64,000 bases of DNA from Streptomyces sp. NBC_01288 (GCF_035982055.1 NZ_CP108427.1:6695001-6759000), one strand, 5' to 3'. Positions 52,892 to 62,645 are shown, counted from the first letter of the stretch. The notes: generated by a model from the letters alone, not told the origin. Program-made: numbers and translations.

Positions 52892-55800
52892 CCCCCTGCT
52901 CCCGGAGCGAAGTCGCCGGATCGGCCCGGTGCAGCGCCAGCGTCACCGTCACGATCAGCGGGGTCACCGCCACCGCTACCAGCAGCAACGCCACGTGGGT
53001 GACGGGCAGTTCGACCAGGACGCGCGGTACCGGGCGGGTCGCGCGGGCCGTCAGGACGATCAGGGGGATCACCGCGCGGGTCAGTACGGTGCCCAGGGCC
53101 GTGCCCACCACGAGGGCCAGCGCGACCAGGACGCCCTGTTCGGCGGCGATCATGCGGGCCAGCTGGCGGCGCGGGGCGCCCAGCGCGCGCAGCACGGCGA
53201 ACTCCGCGCCGCGCTCCCGCAGCGACCCCGCCGTGCTCACCGCGAACCCCACCGCCGCGAGGGCCGCCGCCACCAGCGCCGCCGCGGCGAACGCGGCCTC
53301 GGGTCCCGCGCCGAACGGGTCGTCGCGCAGTTCCTGGGCGATCTCCTCCCGCACCACGACCTCCGTGGGATCGACATCGGGCAACGCGCGCACCGCCGCG
53401 GCCACCGTCGCCGCGTCGCCCGGCGCCGTCCGCAGCCACCACTCGGTGGGCGTGACGCTCGCGCCGTAGCGCGCCCCCAACACCCGGTTCACGGACCGGA
53501 GATCGACCAGCAGCGCACCCCCGTCCTGCGCGGCCGAATCCCCGGAGTCACCCGTCGTCGGCAGTCCCCGCACCGCCGCCACGATCCGCACCGGCAGGTC
53601 CTCCCCGCCGAGCGTCACCTGTACCCGCTGCCCGGTGTGCGCGCCCGCCGAGGCGAGGAAGCGGTCGGTGGCGACGGCGGTGATCTCGGCAGCCGCGGGC
53701 TGTACGACCCGCAGCTGCACCGTGACGGAGGCGCTCGTCCAGAAGTCCTTGTCCGGGATGTATCCCGTGTCGTAGTCGACGGTCAGCGGGTTCGCCGAAC
53801 TCGCCCTGGGAGCGCGCGGGTTGGCATTGCCGTACGACGCGCTGACGGAGGACCTCCCCGTCCAGGCGGCGGGCAGCGTCAGCCGCCGTGCCTTTCCCTC
53901 CGTGTCCGTGGCGCTCAACTCGCTGACTGTGAGCCGGTGTTGTGCCGCGTGGTCGCCGGGCTGGGGCAGGTCCAGTTGCAGCCCGGTGAAGGTCAGCGGG
54001 CCGAGTGCCGGGGACAGGTCGAGTGTCAGGTCGTACGACCGTCCGTCCGTGGGGAGTTGGCCGAGCGGCTCCTGGTACGGCGTGCCGTAGCGGTCCTCGA
54101 CCGTGGCCGTGACGTCGACCGTCGTCCGCGGGCCCGTGGCGCGGATGCCCGCTCGCATCGTCAACCGGGCCGTCCCCGCCGGGATGTGAGTCCCGACCGT
54201 GGTCCCCTTCGGGGCGAGGCCGGCCAGCAGCTGTCCGCCGGAGTGCCCCGATGTCAAGTCCTGGCGGATCAGTACGGCGTCCGACGCGCGGGCCGTGTCC
54301 AGAGCGAGCACGGTCGCCGTGCGGTCGCCCGAGAGGGACAGGGAGGTGCGGACGGCGGGGGCCGCCTCCCGTACGCGGGGAAGGTCCGCGTAGGTCTCCG
54401 TGCGGCCCAACCCGCCGTCACCGGCGGCCAGTACGCGGACCGGCACCCCGGCCTGGAAGTCGGCCTGGTCGCCCTGCGAGCGGTTCCACGAGGCGCTCTG
54501 CCCGATGGCGAGCATGCCCAGCGCCAGGGCGAGCACCAGCAGCAGCACCGGCCCGGCACCGCGCATCGGACGGCGGCTGAACTGCCAGCCCGCCAGCGCC
54601 ACCGGCAGCCCCCGCCCGGCGGCGGCCCGGCGCTCGGCCAGCCGTGCCACCGGCGGCAGCAGCCGTAGCGTCAGGACCGTGCCCGCGAGGAGGGCGAGGG
54701 CGGGGGCCGCGACGAGCAGCGGATCGATGCCCAGCGTCCCGGAGTTGTCGGTGCTGACGGCGCCCGAGGTCTGCCGGTTCAGCTGCCAGTAGGCGACCCC
54801 GGCCACGACCAGCAGCCCGATGTCCGCACCCGCGCGCAGCGGAGCGGGGACCGCGCGGGCCCGGCCGCCCTCGAAGGACGACGTGAGCGCGGGGAGCGTC
54901 ACCGCCAGCGCGCAGCCGAGGGCGACGGCCGCCGCGACCAGCCACACCCCCGCCCGGCCGCCCGCCGGGGTGTCCAGGTGCAGGCCGATCCGCGCCAACG
55001 CGCCGTGCCCGGCGAGGAGTTCGGTGAGCGGACCCGCCAGCAAGGGCGCAACTGCCGTAGCCGGTACGGCGAGCAGCAGCGCCTCCACCGCCGACAGACC
55101 GGCGATCCGCGCCCGGGAACCACCACGCGCCCGCAACAACCGGCTCTCGCCCGCCCGTTCGGCGCTCAGCAGCCGGGCCACCAGCAGCAGGGCGTACCCC
55201 GCGAGCAGCGCGAGCTGGAGCGCGACGATCAGCAGCGTGGAGCGGGAGACGAGCAACGAGCGGTCGATCCGGTCGAGTACGTCCGGCAGCGAGGTCGTCG
55301 CCGTCGTGACTCCCTTCACCGCACCGGACTTTCGCAGCGCGGTGCTGCCCGCCCCCGCGCTCTCGCGCAGGGTGCCGATCCGCCCGGTCGTCAGCGTGGA
55401 GAAGTCGGCCGACGCCAGCCACGCGGACTGCCCGGCGCTCAACCCGGCGAGGCTCGCGGGATCGGTGAGCAGCGGGCCGTAGGTCGTGAAACCGGCCGTG
55501 CTGAGGCCACGGCCGCGCAGGTCGTCGAGGAGCCAGTAGGCGGCGCTCGCGACGGCGGGCCGGTAGACACCGGTGACGAGGATGTGCGCCTTGGGCCCGC
55601 TGAGCCGGTTGTCGAGGGTGAGCCGTGTGCCGGCCCGCACCCCGAGCCCCTCGGCCGCGGTGCGGGGCAGCGCGACCTCGATGTCCCCCGAGCCCGTCGC
55701 GCGCGGGAAGCGGCCCGAGACCAGCCGCACCTGCGACCGGTCCAGGGCCCCGAAGTAGGTGAGATCCGGATCGCCGGACCGCTCGGCCCGCGGCTGGAGC

Positions 55801-56186
55801 GAGCGCGGCAGGGCGTACGGCCCCGAGCGCGTCAACGTCCGTACGGTCACGGGCAGTTCGTCGAAGGTCCGCCCCGCCGCCTTCCGTACGGCGGTGTCGG
55901 CGGCCGCGCGCTCGGCGGGCGGGACGTCGGCCTTGACGAGCAGGGCGGTGTCGGGGGCGTTGCGGGCGTCGTTCAGGGAGTGCTGGAGCGCCGCGTCGCC
56001 GATCGCGCCCGAGTAGGCGGTGAGAGTCGTCAGGACGGCCGTGGTCAGCAGCACGGTGAGCAGGGCAGCGGCGAGCAGCAGGCGGTGTGCCCGCGCGCGT
56101 ACCAGGACGAACCCCACCCGGCCCCCCGCCGTCGTCCGGATCTTCCCCGGCGATGCTGCCAGAGAGGACCGGCGGCGAGTAACCAT
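52884..56186 (-). CDS. Very large FtsX/MacB-type ABC permease
   Basis: An 1100-residue FtsX-family permease, paralogous to the following 933-residue one. Helix near residues 34-58, then a soluble domain containing AHILVTGVYRPAVASAAYWLLDD; helix groups near 335-440 and 480-570, a large second soluble region (about 590-930), and final helices near 960-1080 with the FtsX-typical FAVLRALGAPRRQLARMI. ATG 56186 begins MVTRRRSSLAAS. It is first in the operon with the second permease and the ATPase. Such two-permease ABC systems of Streptomyces are poorly characterised. Confidence 0.85.
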   Translation of the reverse strand: MVTRRRSSLAASPGKIRTTAGGRVGFVLVRARAHRLLLAAALLTVLLTTAVLTTLTAYSGAIGDAALQHSLNDARNAPDTALLVKADVPPAERAAADTAVRKAAGRTFDELPVTVRTLTRSGPYALPRSLQPRAERSGDPDLTYFGALDRSQVRLVSGRFPRATGSGDIEVALPRTAAEGLGVRAGTRLTLDNRLSGPKAHILVTGVYRPAVASAAYWLLDDLRGRGLSTAGFTTYGPLLTDPASLAGLSAGQSAWLASADFSTLTTGRIGTLRESAGAGSTALRKSGAVKGVTTATTSLPDVLDRIDRSLLVSRSTLLIVALQLALLAGYALLLVARLLSAERAGESRLLRARGGSRARIAGLSAVEALLLAVPATAVAPLLAGPLTELLAGHGALARIGLHLDTPAGGRAGVWLVAAAVALGCALAVTLPALTSSFEGGRARAVPAPLRAGADIGLLVVAGVAYWQLNRQTSGAVSTDNSGTLGIDPLLVAAPALALLAGTVLTLRLLPPVARLAERRAAAGRGLPVALAGWQFSRRPMRGAGPVLLLVLALALGMLAIGQSASWNRSQGDQADFQAGVPVRVLAAGDGGLGRTETYADLPRVREAAPAVRTSLSLSGDRTATVLALDTARASDAVLIRQDLTSGHSGGQLLAGLAPKGTTVGTHIPAGTARLTMRAGIRATGPRTTVDVTATVEDRYGTPYQEPLGQLPTDGRSYDLTLDLSPALGPLTFTGLQLDLPQPGDHAAQHRLTVSELSATDTEGKARRLTLPAAWTGRSSVSASYGNANPRAPRASSANPLTVDYDTGYIPDKDFWTSASVTVQLRVVQPAAAEITAVATDRFLASAGAHTGQRVQVTLGGEDLPVRIVAAVRGLPTTGDSGDSAAQDGGALLVDLRSVNRVLGARYGASVTPTEWWLRTAPGDAATVAAAVRALPDVDPTEVVVREEIAQELRDDPFGAGPEAAFAAAALVAAALAAVGFAVSTAGSLRERGAEFAVLRALGAPRRQLARMIAAEQGVLVALALVVGTALGTVLTRAVIPLIVLTARATRPVPRVLVELPVTHVALLLVAVAVTPLIVTVTLALHRADPATSLREQGGE

Positions 56187-56263
56187 TTGCGACCACTGCT
56201 TGACCGGATCGTGACCGGAATCCGATGCCGTACGACCGGAATCCGACGTTCAGTGAACGGCGG

Positions 56264-56677
56264 TCAGCCCGCCGTGTTCACCATCGAAGCCGCCGCGTAC
56301 GTCAGGTAGTTCCACAGCGTGTGCTCGTGCTCCTCGGACAGACCGAGTTCGTCGACGGCGACCCGCATGTGCTTCAGCCAGGCGTCGTGCGCGGCCTGGT
56401 CCACCTGGAACGGGGCGTGCCGCATCCGCAGACGCGGGTGGCCGCGGTTGTCGCTGTACGTCGTCGGGCCGCCCCAGTACTGCATCAGGAAGAGGGCGAA
56501 GCGCTCCTCGGCCGGACCCAGGTCCTCCTCCGGGTACATCGCCCTCAGCAGCGGGTCCTCGGCGACGCCCTCGTAGAAACGGTGGACGAGCCGACGGAAG
56601 GTCTTCTCCCCGCCGACCTGCTCGTAGAAGGTCTGCTCCTGAAGCGTGCCGCGCCGAATCTCGTTCACACTCCCCAT
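56264..56677 (-). CDS. Truncated hemoglobin, group II (trHbO-like)
   Basis: A 137-residue haem protein of the 2-over-2 globin family, group II. Tyr in HRFYEGV (B10), MQYWGGPTTYSD, the proximal His in RMRHAPFQV (F8) and Trp in HDAWLKHM (G8) are all in place. It binds oxygen or detoxifies NO and peroxide. The ATG at 56677 was used, but the internal GTG at 56668 (MNEIRRGTLQEQ) fits the family N-terminus as well. It is divergent from the methyltransferase gene. Confidence 0.93.
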   Translation of the reverse strand: MGSVNEIRRGTLQEQTFYEQVGGEKTFRRLVHRFYEGVAEDPLLRAMYPEEDLGPAEERFALFLMQYWGGPTTYSDNRGHPRLRMRHAPFQVDQAAHDAWLKHMRVAVDELGLSEEHEHTLWNYLTYAAASMVNTAG

Positions 56678-56754
56678 GGTCTCAGACGGGGCGGCGGAGG
56701 ACTTCGGACTTAGGACCGCTCGCCTCCCGGCCGCTACGGCAGGACAGTGGACGT

Positions 56755-57738
56755 ATGAGCGCGCACGCTCTCGACGCGGACCATGAGGACGGCCGGCACC
56801 TGGACGCCGTCGCCGTCTCCGCGCGGGCGGAACTGGTGCGGGCGATCGACCTGAGCGGCGCCTGGGACGCGGACCCCGGCTGGCGGGCGGTGTTCTCCGC
56901 CGTACCGCGGCACCTGTTCGTGCCGTACTACTACGTGGCGGTCGCCGACGGGAACGAGCGGCTGTGGCGGGACAGCCCCGACCCGCGCACCCGCGAGCGC
57001 TGGCTGCGCGGGGTCTACGCCGACGTACCGCTCGCCACACGGCTACGGGACGGGGAACTGGTGTCGTCCAGCAGCCAGCCGTCCCTGATGGCACGGATGC
57101 TGGCCGAGCTGCGGGTGTCCGACGGCGACCGGGTGCTGGAGATCGGCGCGGGGACGGGCTACAACGCGGCGCTGCTCGCGGAGCGGCTCGGCGACGACCT
57201 GGTGACGACCGTGGACCTGGAACCGGAGATCACCGACTCCGCCCGCACCCACCTCGCCGACGCCGGCCACCGCCCGACCGTCGTCACCGGCGACGGCACC
57301 CGCGGAGTCCCCGAACACGGCCCCTACGACCGCATCATCGCGACCTGCGCCCTGACCTCGATCCCGCGAGCCTGGCCGGCCCAGTGCACCCCCGGCGCCC
57401 GCATCCTGGCCCCGCTCGCCACCGGCCTGATCGCCCTCACGGTCCGGGACGCGACCCACGCCGAGGGCACCTTCCTGAACACGGCCGCGTACTTCGTCCC
57501 CCTGCGCGGCACCGGCCCCGCCGTACAGGGCGAGATCCCGCACCGCCCCGGCGACCACGAACTCCTCCGCTTCCTGCTGACCCTCACCCACGGCGCGCTG
57601 GATCCGCGGGAGGCCCGAGAGCTGTGGGAGCACGAGGGGAGACCAGGCCGAGAGCGCTACGGCATCACGCTCGCCGGGGAGCAGGCGTGGGCATGGCTGG
57701 ACGCTCCGGAAGGCCCGCACACATGGCAGCTCCCCTAG
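56755..57738 (+). CDS. PCMT-like SAM-dependent methyltransferase
   Basis: A 327-residue methyltransferase resembling protein-L-isoaspartate O-methyltransferase. A 110-residue N-terminal part (AVPRHLFVPYYYVAVADGN) leads to SAM motif I, VLEIGAGTGYNAALLAERLG, near 125-144, and VTGDGTRGVPEHGPYDRIIATCA near 180-200. Many Streptomyces encode this longer variant, whose substrate (damaged proteins or a natural product) is unclear. The ATG follows an ACAGTGGACGT context with no strong ribosome site. Confidence 0.82.
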   Translation: MSAHALDADHEDGRHLDAVAVSARAELVRAIDLSGAWDADPGWRAVFSAVPRHLFVPYYYVAVADGNERLWRDSPDPRTRERWLRGVYADVPLATRLRDGELVSSSSQPSLMARMLAELRVSDGDRVLEIGAGTGYNAALLAERLGDDLVTTVDLEPEITDSARTHLADAGHRPTVVTGDGTRGVPEHGPYDRIIATCALTSIPRAWPAQCTPGARILAPLATGLIALTVRDATHAEGTFLNTAAYFVPLRGTGPAVQGEIPHRPGDHELLRFLLTLTHGALDPREARELWEHEGRPGRERYGITLAGEQAWAWLDAPEGPHTWQLP

Positions 57739-57743
57739 CTGAA

Positions 57744-57795
57744 CGCCCCTGCTTAAGGGGCGCGGGGAACTGCGCGACCAGCCACGACGGCGCGA
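57744..57795 (+). repeat. Dispersed repeat, copy B, with hairpin
   Basis: Holds the same 20-base core at 57757-57776. Its left edge also forms a hairpin, CGCCCCT (57744-57750) with AGGGGCG (57756-57762). The copy sits between the convergent methyltransferase and FHA genes, so it may act as a terminator. On the right it continues ACCAGCCACGACGGCGCG. Confidence 0.75.
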
Positions 57796-57826
57796 CAGAC
57801 GACAAACGACGCTACGGGGCCTTTGA

Positions 57827-59779
57827 TTAACCCCGCCGCACCGTGATCGTCGTCCAAGCCCCCACGTGAACCCGATCTCCGTCCTGCAACGGCACCGGCA
57901 CAAACGGCTGAATAGGCTCCTCGCCGCCATTCACCGTCGTACCGTTCGTCGAGTTCTGGTCGACAACCGCCCAACTGCCATCCGGCTGCTGCACCAGCAC
58001 CGCATGCTGATGCGAAACCCCCGGATCCTCAGGCGGCACCGACAGATCGATGTCGGGAGACTCACCGGTGGAGTGCCGCCGACGCCCGATGGTGATCTGG
58101 TTCCCGGTCAACTGCCGTTGCTGCTCAGGCGAGTACGCGGGCAGATTGAGCCCCGCGGCCTCCGGCCCCGAACGCTGCATCATCGCCATGAAGTACTCAC
58201 GGTCCGGCCCGATCGTCGCCATCCACGTCGTCGGCTGCTGCTGGTACGCGGGACGCGGCGGGGCCTGGTTCGAACCGGGCTGTGGATAGCCGTAGCCGCC
58301 ACCGCCCTGACCGGGACCGCCGGGACCACCCGGAGAGCCCGGGGTCGGCGGGGAGATCACCCAGTCGTCGTCACCGCCGCCGAAGGGCGAGCCGCCCTGC
58401 TGCGGACGGTTCGTCTCCTGCGGGAACCCGGGCGGGGCCGGCGGCGCGGACTGCTGGAACGCCTGCGGGGCGCCGCTCGTCCCACCGGGACCCGCGGGCG
58501 GGGTCGGTCCGGGCGGCGGCGGGATCGGCCGCGAGGGGTCGGGGCCGCCGAAGTTCGGGGGACCCTGCGGGTTCGAGGGCTCGTTGCCGAACGGTCCGGG
58601 CGGACCCTGCCGCTCGCCGCCGAAGGTACCGGGGCGGCCACCGCCGAAGTCGCCCTGACGGGGACGCTCGTTGCCGAACTGGCCGCCGGGACCCGGGGAT
58701 TGCTCATTGCCGAAGGAGCCGGGCCGACCGGACGCCTCGTTGCCGAAGGGCGGGGGCGGGCCGGAGGGTTCGTTCCCGAACGGCCGCGGCGGACCGGACG
58801 GGTCGTTGTTCCCGAAGGGCGCGGGACCGCCACCCGGGCGCTCATTGCCGAAGCCCTGCGAGGTGCCGGGGCCGCCGGGCCCACCTTGCCGCTCGCCGCC
58901 GAAGCCCTGCGAGCCGGGTCCACCCGGACCGCCGGGCCCACCCTGCCGGTCGTTGCCGAACCCTTGCGAGCCGGGGCCACCGGGGCCGCCCTGCCGCTCG
59001 CCACCGAAGCCTTGCGAACCCTGGCCACCGGGACCACCAGGTCCACCTTGGCCACCGGGACCGCCGCCCGGACGCTCACCGCCGAAGCCCTGCGACCCGG
59101 GGCCGCCAGGACCGCCGCCGGGTCCACCCTGCCGCTCATTGCCGAAGCCCTGCGCGCCCTGACCACCGGGGCCACCAGGCCCACCAGGTCCGCCCTGACC
59201 ACCGGGTCCGCCTTGGCGTTCGCCGCCGAACCCCTGCGGGCCGGGACCGCCCTGCCGTTCGCCACCGAAGACACCGGGACCGTTCGGCCCACCGGGACCG
59301 CCAGGCGCCCCAGGTCGCCCCGTAGGTTCGTTGCCGAACGGGGGTATGGGCTCCGCGGGCCGGTTCATCTGTGACGGCCGCGACCCCTGGTACTCGTAGG
59401 GGTCACCGCCGTACGTCGGAGCGGGACCGGGACCAGGCGGCGGAGGCTGCTGCTGGAAGCGGGACGCCGGGCTCGGGCCGGGGCCGGGGCCGGGCGTCGT
59501 GGGGCGCGGCGCGGCCGGGGTGTACGACGTCGCCGTGTTCGTGAGGAAGTTCCACCGGCACTCCTCGCAGAACGGCGCACCGCCCTCGCGGGGCGTGCGG
59601 CACTGCGGGCAGAGTTCCGCCTCGGCGGACGGGCCGCGGCCGGGTGCGGGCGGCGGGAAGCCGTAGCCGCCGCCGGGGGGCGGGGGAGGGGGCGGGGGCA
59701 CGGCACCGGCCATGCGGTGACCGCAGACCTCGCACCAGTCGTCGGAACCCGACTGGTGTCCGTTCGGGCAGGTCGGCAT
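57827..59779 (-). CDS. FHA-domain protein with zinc ribbons and Gly/Pro repeats
   Basis: A 650-residue cytoplasmic scaffold. Two N-terminal zinc ribbons: CPNGH...CEVCGH (residues 4-22) and CPQCR...CEECRW (about 57-75). The middle (about 140-400) is a Gly/Pro-rich array of about 15 FG(G/N)E-type units with GGPGG spacers. The C-terminal FHA domain (about 555-650) has GRRRHST, SHQHA and NSTNGTTVNG, the phosphothreonine-binding landmarks. It should bind phosphorylated partners, probably substrates of the kinase at 62646. It is the last gene of a kinase-phosphatase-vWA-FHA unit; 61 bases separate it from the vWA gene. Confidence 0.85.
   Translation of the reverse strand: MPTCPNGHQSGSDDWCEVCGHRMAGAVPPPPPPPPGGGYGFPPPAPGRGPSAEAELCPQCRTPREGGAPFCEECRWNFLTNTATSYTPAAPRPTTPGPGPGPSPASRFQQQPPPPGPGPAPTYGGDPYEYQGSRPSQMNRPAEPIPPFGNEPTGRPGAPGGPGGPNGPGVFGGERQGGPGPQGFGGERQGGPGGQGGPGGPGGPGGQGAQGFGNERQGGPGGGPGGPGSQGFGGERPGGGPGGQGGPGGPGGQGSQGFGGERQGGPGGPGSQGFGNDRQGGPGGPGGPGSQGFGGERQGGPGGPGTSQGFGNERPGGGPAPFGNNDPSGPPRPFGNEPSGPPPPFGNEASGRPGSFGNEQSPGPGGQFGNERPRQGDFGGGRPGTFGGERQGPPGPFGNEPSNPQGPPNFGGPDPSRPIPPPPGPTPPAGPGGTSGAPQAFQQSAPPAPPGFPQETNRPQQGGSPFGGGDDDWVISPPTPGSPGGPGGPGQGGGGYGYPQPGSNQAPPRPAYQQQPTTWMATIGPDREYFMAMMQRSGPEAAGLNLPAYSPEQQRQLTGNQITIGRRRHSTGESPDIDLSVPPEDPGVSHQHAVLVQQPDGSWAVVDQNSTNGTTVNGGEEPIQPFVPVPLQDGDRVHVGAWTTITVRRG
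58600..59275 (-). repeat. Gly/Pro-rich coding repeat array
   Basis: About 15 degenerate units of roughly 30-45 bases, coding FGGERQGGPG, FGNERPGG, PFGNEPSG and similar. Long GGPGGPGGQGG spacers give almost collagen-like Gly-X-Y stretches. Prone to slippage and assembly error. Confidence 0.85.
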
Positions 59780-59840
59780 GTCGGCGCGTCCCCCTTTCGC
59801 ACAGGGTCGTTCTGGGTCTCACGGAGTCGTGCTGGCTAAG

Positions 59841-61187
59841 TCACTTCTTTACACGAACAGTCTTTGTGGACCGTGTTTCGAGAGTCATCTCGTCGGCCTC
59901 CGCGACCTTCGCCTTCAGTCGCACAGTACCCGCCGCGGCATCGACCACGTCCACCACCTTCGCAAGCAGTTTCGCAGTATCCGCGTTTCCGGAGACGCTG
60001 GCGAGCTGAACGGCCCGTCCCAGTTTGGCCGTTGCTCCATCGACATCGCCCGATTTGCGGAGATCGAGCCCTTGTTGGATGACTTGCGCCAGTTCGGCCT
60101 GGCCGGTGTAGTGCGCGACCTGCGGGTTGATGGACGTGGAGGCCACCATGTCGTCGGTCCACAGGGCCTTCACCAGGCCCTGGGCGCCCAGGGCCTGGGT
60201 GCTTCCGTCGGGCTGCGGGACGACCAGTGAGACCCGGGCGGCCAGCATCTCCTGGCCGATGCCGGCCTCGGGGACCTCGACGCACACGTGGTAGTCACGG
60301 GACTCGTCTCCCCAGGACCCGGTGGGATAGTCCCCTGCGCGGGGGCCCGCCTCGGTGCGCCGGTCGGTCAACTCCTCGACCCTGGGCGCGACTTGCTTGA
60401 CGAACTTGATGGCCGTGCCCACCGGCGTCCACAGCCGCAGCGCGACGTCCGCGACCTCCTTGCCCATCGCCGTCTCCATCATCTTCGTGAAGTCGGCGGC
60501 GAGGTTGGCCGGGTCGGCGACGATGTCGGCGGTGCCGAGCAGCGCGGAGGCGATCCCTGTGACTTCTTTCACTTCCCAGTCGGTGCCGACGCCCCGCGCG
60601 TCACAGGTGAAACGTCCGGCGCAGGAGCCGAGGGCCGCCTTCAGGTCCTCCGGCGCTTCGTGCTCGTTGCGGCCGTCGGTCAGCACGATGCCGTGACGTA
60701 TGGAGACGTCCGCCGAGGACAGCAGCCGGTCGGCGAGGCGCAGCCAGGTGCCGATCGCCGTACCGCCGCCCGCGCTCAGCTTGCGCAGCGCCTGCTTGGC
60801 CTGGTCGCGGGTCCGGGCGTCGGCCACCGCGAGCGCGCCGCCGCCCGGATAGACCTCCTTGGCGACATGCGTGCCGGCGATCACGGCGAAGTGCACCCCG
60901 TCACGCAGGGTGTCGATCGCGGCGGCCGTGGCGTCCCGGGCGTTGCGCATCTTGGTCGGCGGGTAGTCCATCGACCCCGAACAGTCGACCATGATCGCCA
61001 CGGCCGCGTCCGGGCCCTGCCCGGCCGAGTACAGGTGGGGCGCCGCGACCGGGCTCCCGATGGTGCCGCCGCCGGTCGAGGTGACCGTGACGATCGCGTT
61101 GACCTCGCGGCCGCCCTCCGGCAGGTACTCGTTCTGGTACACGTCGACCGAGAACTGTGGCACGTTCGACTTCGAGAAATTGGCCAT
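59841..61187 (-). CDS. vWA-domain cytoplasmic protein
   Basis: A 448-residue protein without signal peptide. The N-terminal region (VDVYQNEYLPEGG) precedes a vWA domain with an intact MIDAS, Asp68-Cys-Ser70-Gly-Ser72, and continues to about residue 240. A middle beta-rich region and a C-terminal helical part (LAQVIQQGLDLRKSGDVDGATAKLGRAV, TPR-like) follow. It starts at ATG 61187. vWA proteins of this type occur with PP2C, FHA and Ser/Thr kinase genes and probably act as a target or adaptor of the same pathway. A 9-bp hairpin at 61241-61262 lies upstream. Confidence 0.85.
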   Translation of the reverse strand: MANFSKSNVPQFSVDVYQNEYLPEGGREVNAIVTVTSTGGGTIGSPVAAPHLYSAGQGPDAAVAIMVDCSGSMDYPPTKMRNARDATAAAIDTLRDGVHFAVIAGTHVAKEVYPGGGALAVADARTRDQAKQALRKLSAGGGTAIGTWLRLADRLLSSADVSIRHGIVLTDGRNEHEAPEDLKAALGSCAGRFTCDARGVGTDWEVKEVTGIASALLGTADIVADPANLAADFTKMMETAMGKEVADVALRLWTPVGTAIKFVKQVAPRVEELTDRRTEAGPRAGDYPTGSWGDESRDYHVCVEVPEAGIGQEMLAARVSLVVPQPDGSTQALGAQGLVKALWTDDMVASTSINPQVAHYTGQAELAQVIQQGLDLRKSGDVDGATAKLGRAVQLASVSGNADTAKLLAKVVDVVDAAAGTVRLKAKVAEADEMTLETRSTKTVRVKK

Positions 61188-61240
61188 GCCTACTCTGATC
61201 CCCCTCAAGTACCCCACCTGAATGGGGCGATGACTATGTG

Positions 61241-61262
61241 CGGACCGGTCCCCACCGGTCCG
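61241..61262. other. Perfect hairpin in kinase-operon spacer
   Basis: CGGACCGGT and ACCGGTCCG pair perfectly around CCCC in the 114-base gap between the PP2C and vWA genes. It could reduce readthrough or protect mRNA, giving different levels of the upstream and downstream halves. Confidence 0.55.
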
Positions 61263-61301
61263 AGACCGTCGTTTCTTCGCGATCCCGCGGTTTTACGGCC
61301 T

Positions 61302-62642
61302 TCAGCCGATTACTGCCCCTTGCGGCGGCGCCGGGAACGGCACGACGGCCACTGTTACGTTGTCGTGGCCACCGCCGTCCAGCGCGTGGCCGACCAGGAC
61401 CTGGGCGCTGTGCAGCGGACGGACCGCCGCGTCGACGGGGACGATCTCGGCCATCTCCTCGGCGGACTCCGCGTAGTTCCACAGTCCGTCCGTGCAGACC
61501 AGCACCACACCCGGCCGGTCGGGCTTGAACGAGGCGGTGTGCGGCTCCAGTTCGTACGCGTCAGCGCCGAGCCAGCCGGTGATCGCGTGGGCGCGCTCGT
61601 CGGCGTAGGCCTCCGCCTCGCTCATCAGGCCCGCGGCGACCATCTGCGCCGCCCACGAGTCGTCCTCGGTGAGCCGGGCCGGCGGTGAACTGCGGTCCAC
61701 CGGGATCCAGTAGGCGCGGCTGTCGCCGACCCAGCCGACGACGAGGAGGGTCGGGGTGACGATGGAGGCGACCAGCGTGCAGGCCGGCGCGTTCTGGTGC
61801 GGGGCGTGCTCGCGGGCCGTGGCGGGCTCCTGGGCAAGGGAGTTGACCGCGTGCGAGGCCGTGATGATCGCCTCGTGCATCGCCGCCTGCGGATGCGTCC
61901 CCTGCGGCAGCGCGGCCAGCAACGCCTCACCGGCCTCCCGCGAAGCGGCCAGCGAGGCCGCGTCGGGCCGCGTCGCCGACGACACCCCGTCACACACGAC
62001 CGCGACCAGCGCGGGCGTCCCGTCGGGCAGCGCACACTGTCCTACGGCGAAGGCGTCCTCGTTGCGGTGGTGCCGCAGCCCGCGGTCGCTGACCGCCGCG
62101 AGTGGCCCCAACTCCTGTTCCATGTGGTCGCGTTCGCGGGGCTGGGCGTGCCCGCAGTTCTCGCAGTAGCCGTCCGGGTCCACCCGGCCCGAGCGGCAGG
62201 CCACGCACACCTTGACGCCCTCGCCGGCGGTCGGCGGATCGGCGGCGACCCGTGGGTCCGGCGCCTGTAGCGGGTACTCGTCGGGCTCCGGCGGCCGGTC
62301 GAACCGTACGCCCGTGGCCGGGGAGACCGGTGAACCGGTGGGCGGCGGCGGGGCGTTGGAGGGCAGGGGGGTGCCGCCCGAGTCCGTGCCGGCCAGATCG
62401 GTGGGCAGATGGACCGTCGGCGGGGTCTCGGCGCTCTCCGGCTGGGGTACCACGGGCCAGTCCACGTCCGCGGCCTCCTCGGGCGGGGGCGGCACCGCGC
62501 CGTTCATGGTGAGCGTCGGGTGGTCGTCCGGCGGCGCGGGCACGGCGGACAGGTCGTATCCACACGCGCCGCAGAAGCGGTCACCGGACTCCAGGGGCTC
62601 TTCGCAGCTCGGGCAGGCGGAGAGCTGGGGCATCTGCGACAT
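61302..62642 (-). CDS. PP2C-type Ser/Thr phosphatase with zinc ribbons
   Basis: A 446-residue PPM/PP2C phosphatase. Two zinc ribbons (CPSCEE...CGACGYD at 10-30 and CVACRSG...CENCGH near 150) flank a Pro-rich linker. The catalytic domain has SDRGLRHHRNEDAF, VVCDGVSS, GDSRAYWI, CTDGLWNY and GHDNVTV, with the metal-binding Asp residues. It should reverse phosphorylation by the adjacent kinase. ATG 62642 is used; a TTG just before it overlaps nothing. It starts three bases after the kinase stop. Confidence 0.9.
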   Translation of the reverse strand: MSQMPQLSACPSCEEPLESGDRFCGACGYDLSAVPAPPDDHPTLTMNGAVPPPPEEAADVDWPVVPQPESAETPPTVHLPTDLAGTDSGGTPLPSNAPPPPTGSPVSPATGVRFDRPPEPDEYPLQAPDPRVAADPPTAGEGVKVCVACRSGRVDPDGYCENCGHAQPRERDHMEQELGPLAAVSDRGLRHHRNEDAFAVGQCALPDGTPALVAVVCDGVSSATRPDAASLAASREAGEALLAALPQGTHPQAAMHEAIITASHAVNSLAQEPATAREHAPHQNAPACTLVASIVTPTLLVVGWVGDSRAYWIPVDRSSPPARLTEDDSWAAQMVAAGLMSEAEAYADERAHAITGWLGADAYELEPHTASFKPDRPGVVLVCTDGLWNYAESAEEMAEIVPVDAAVRPLHSAQVLVGHALDGGGHDNVTVAVVPFPAPPQGAVIG

Positions 62643-62645
62643 CAA

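Noticed and set aside
58850..59270. Regular repeats that might suggest a CRISPR array.
   Set aside because: They are in-frame, Gly/Pro-coding, unequal in length and without unique spacers; they belong to the FHA protein.
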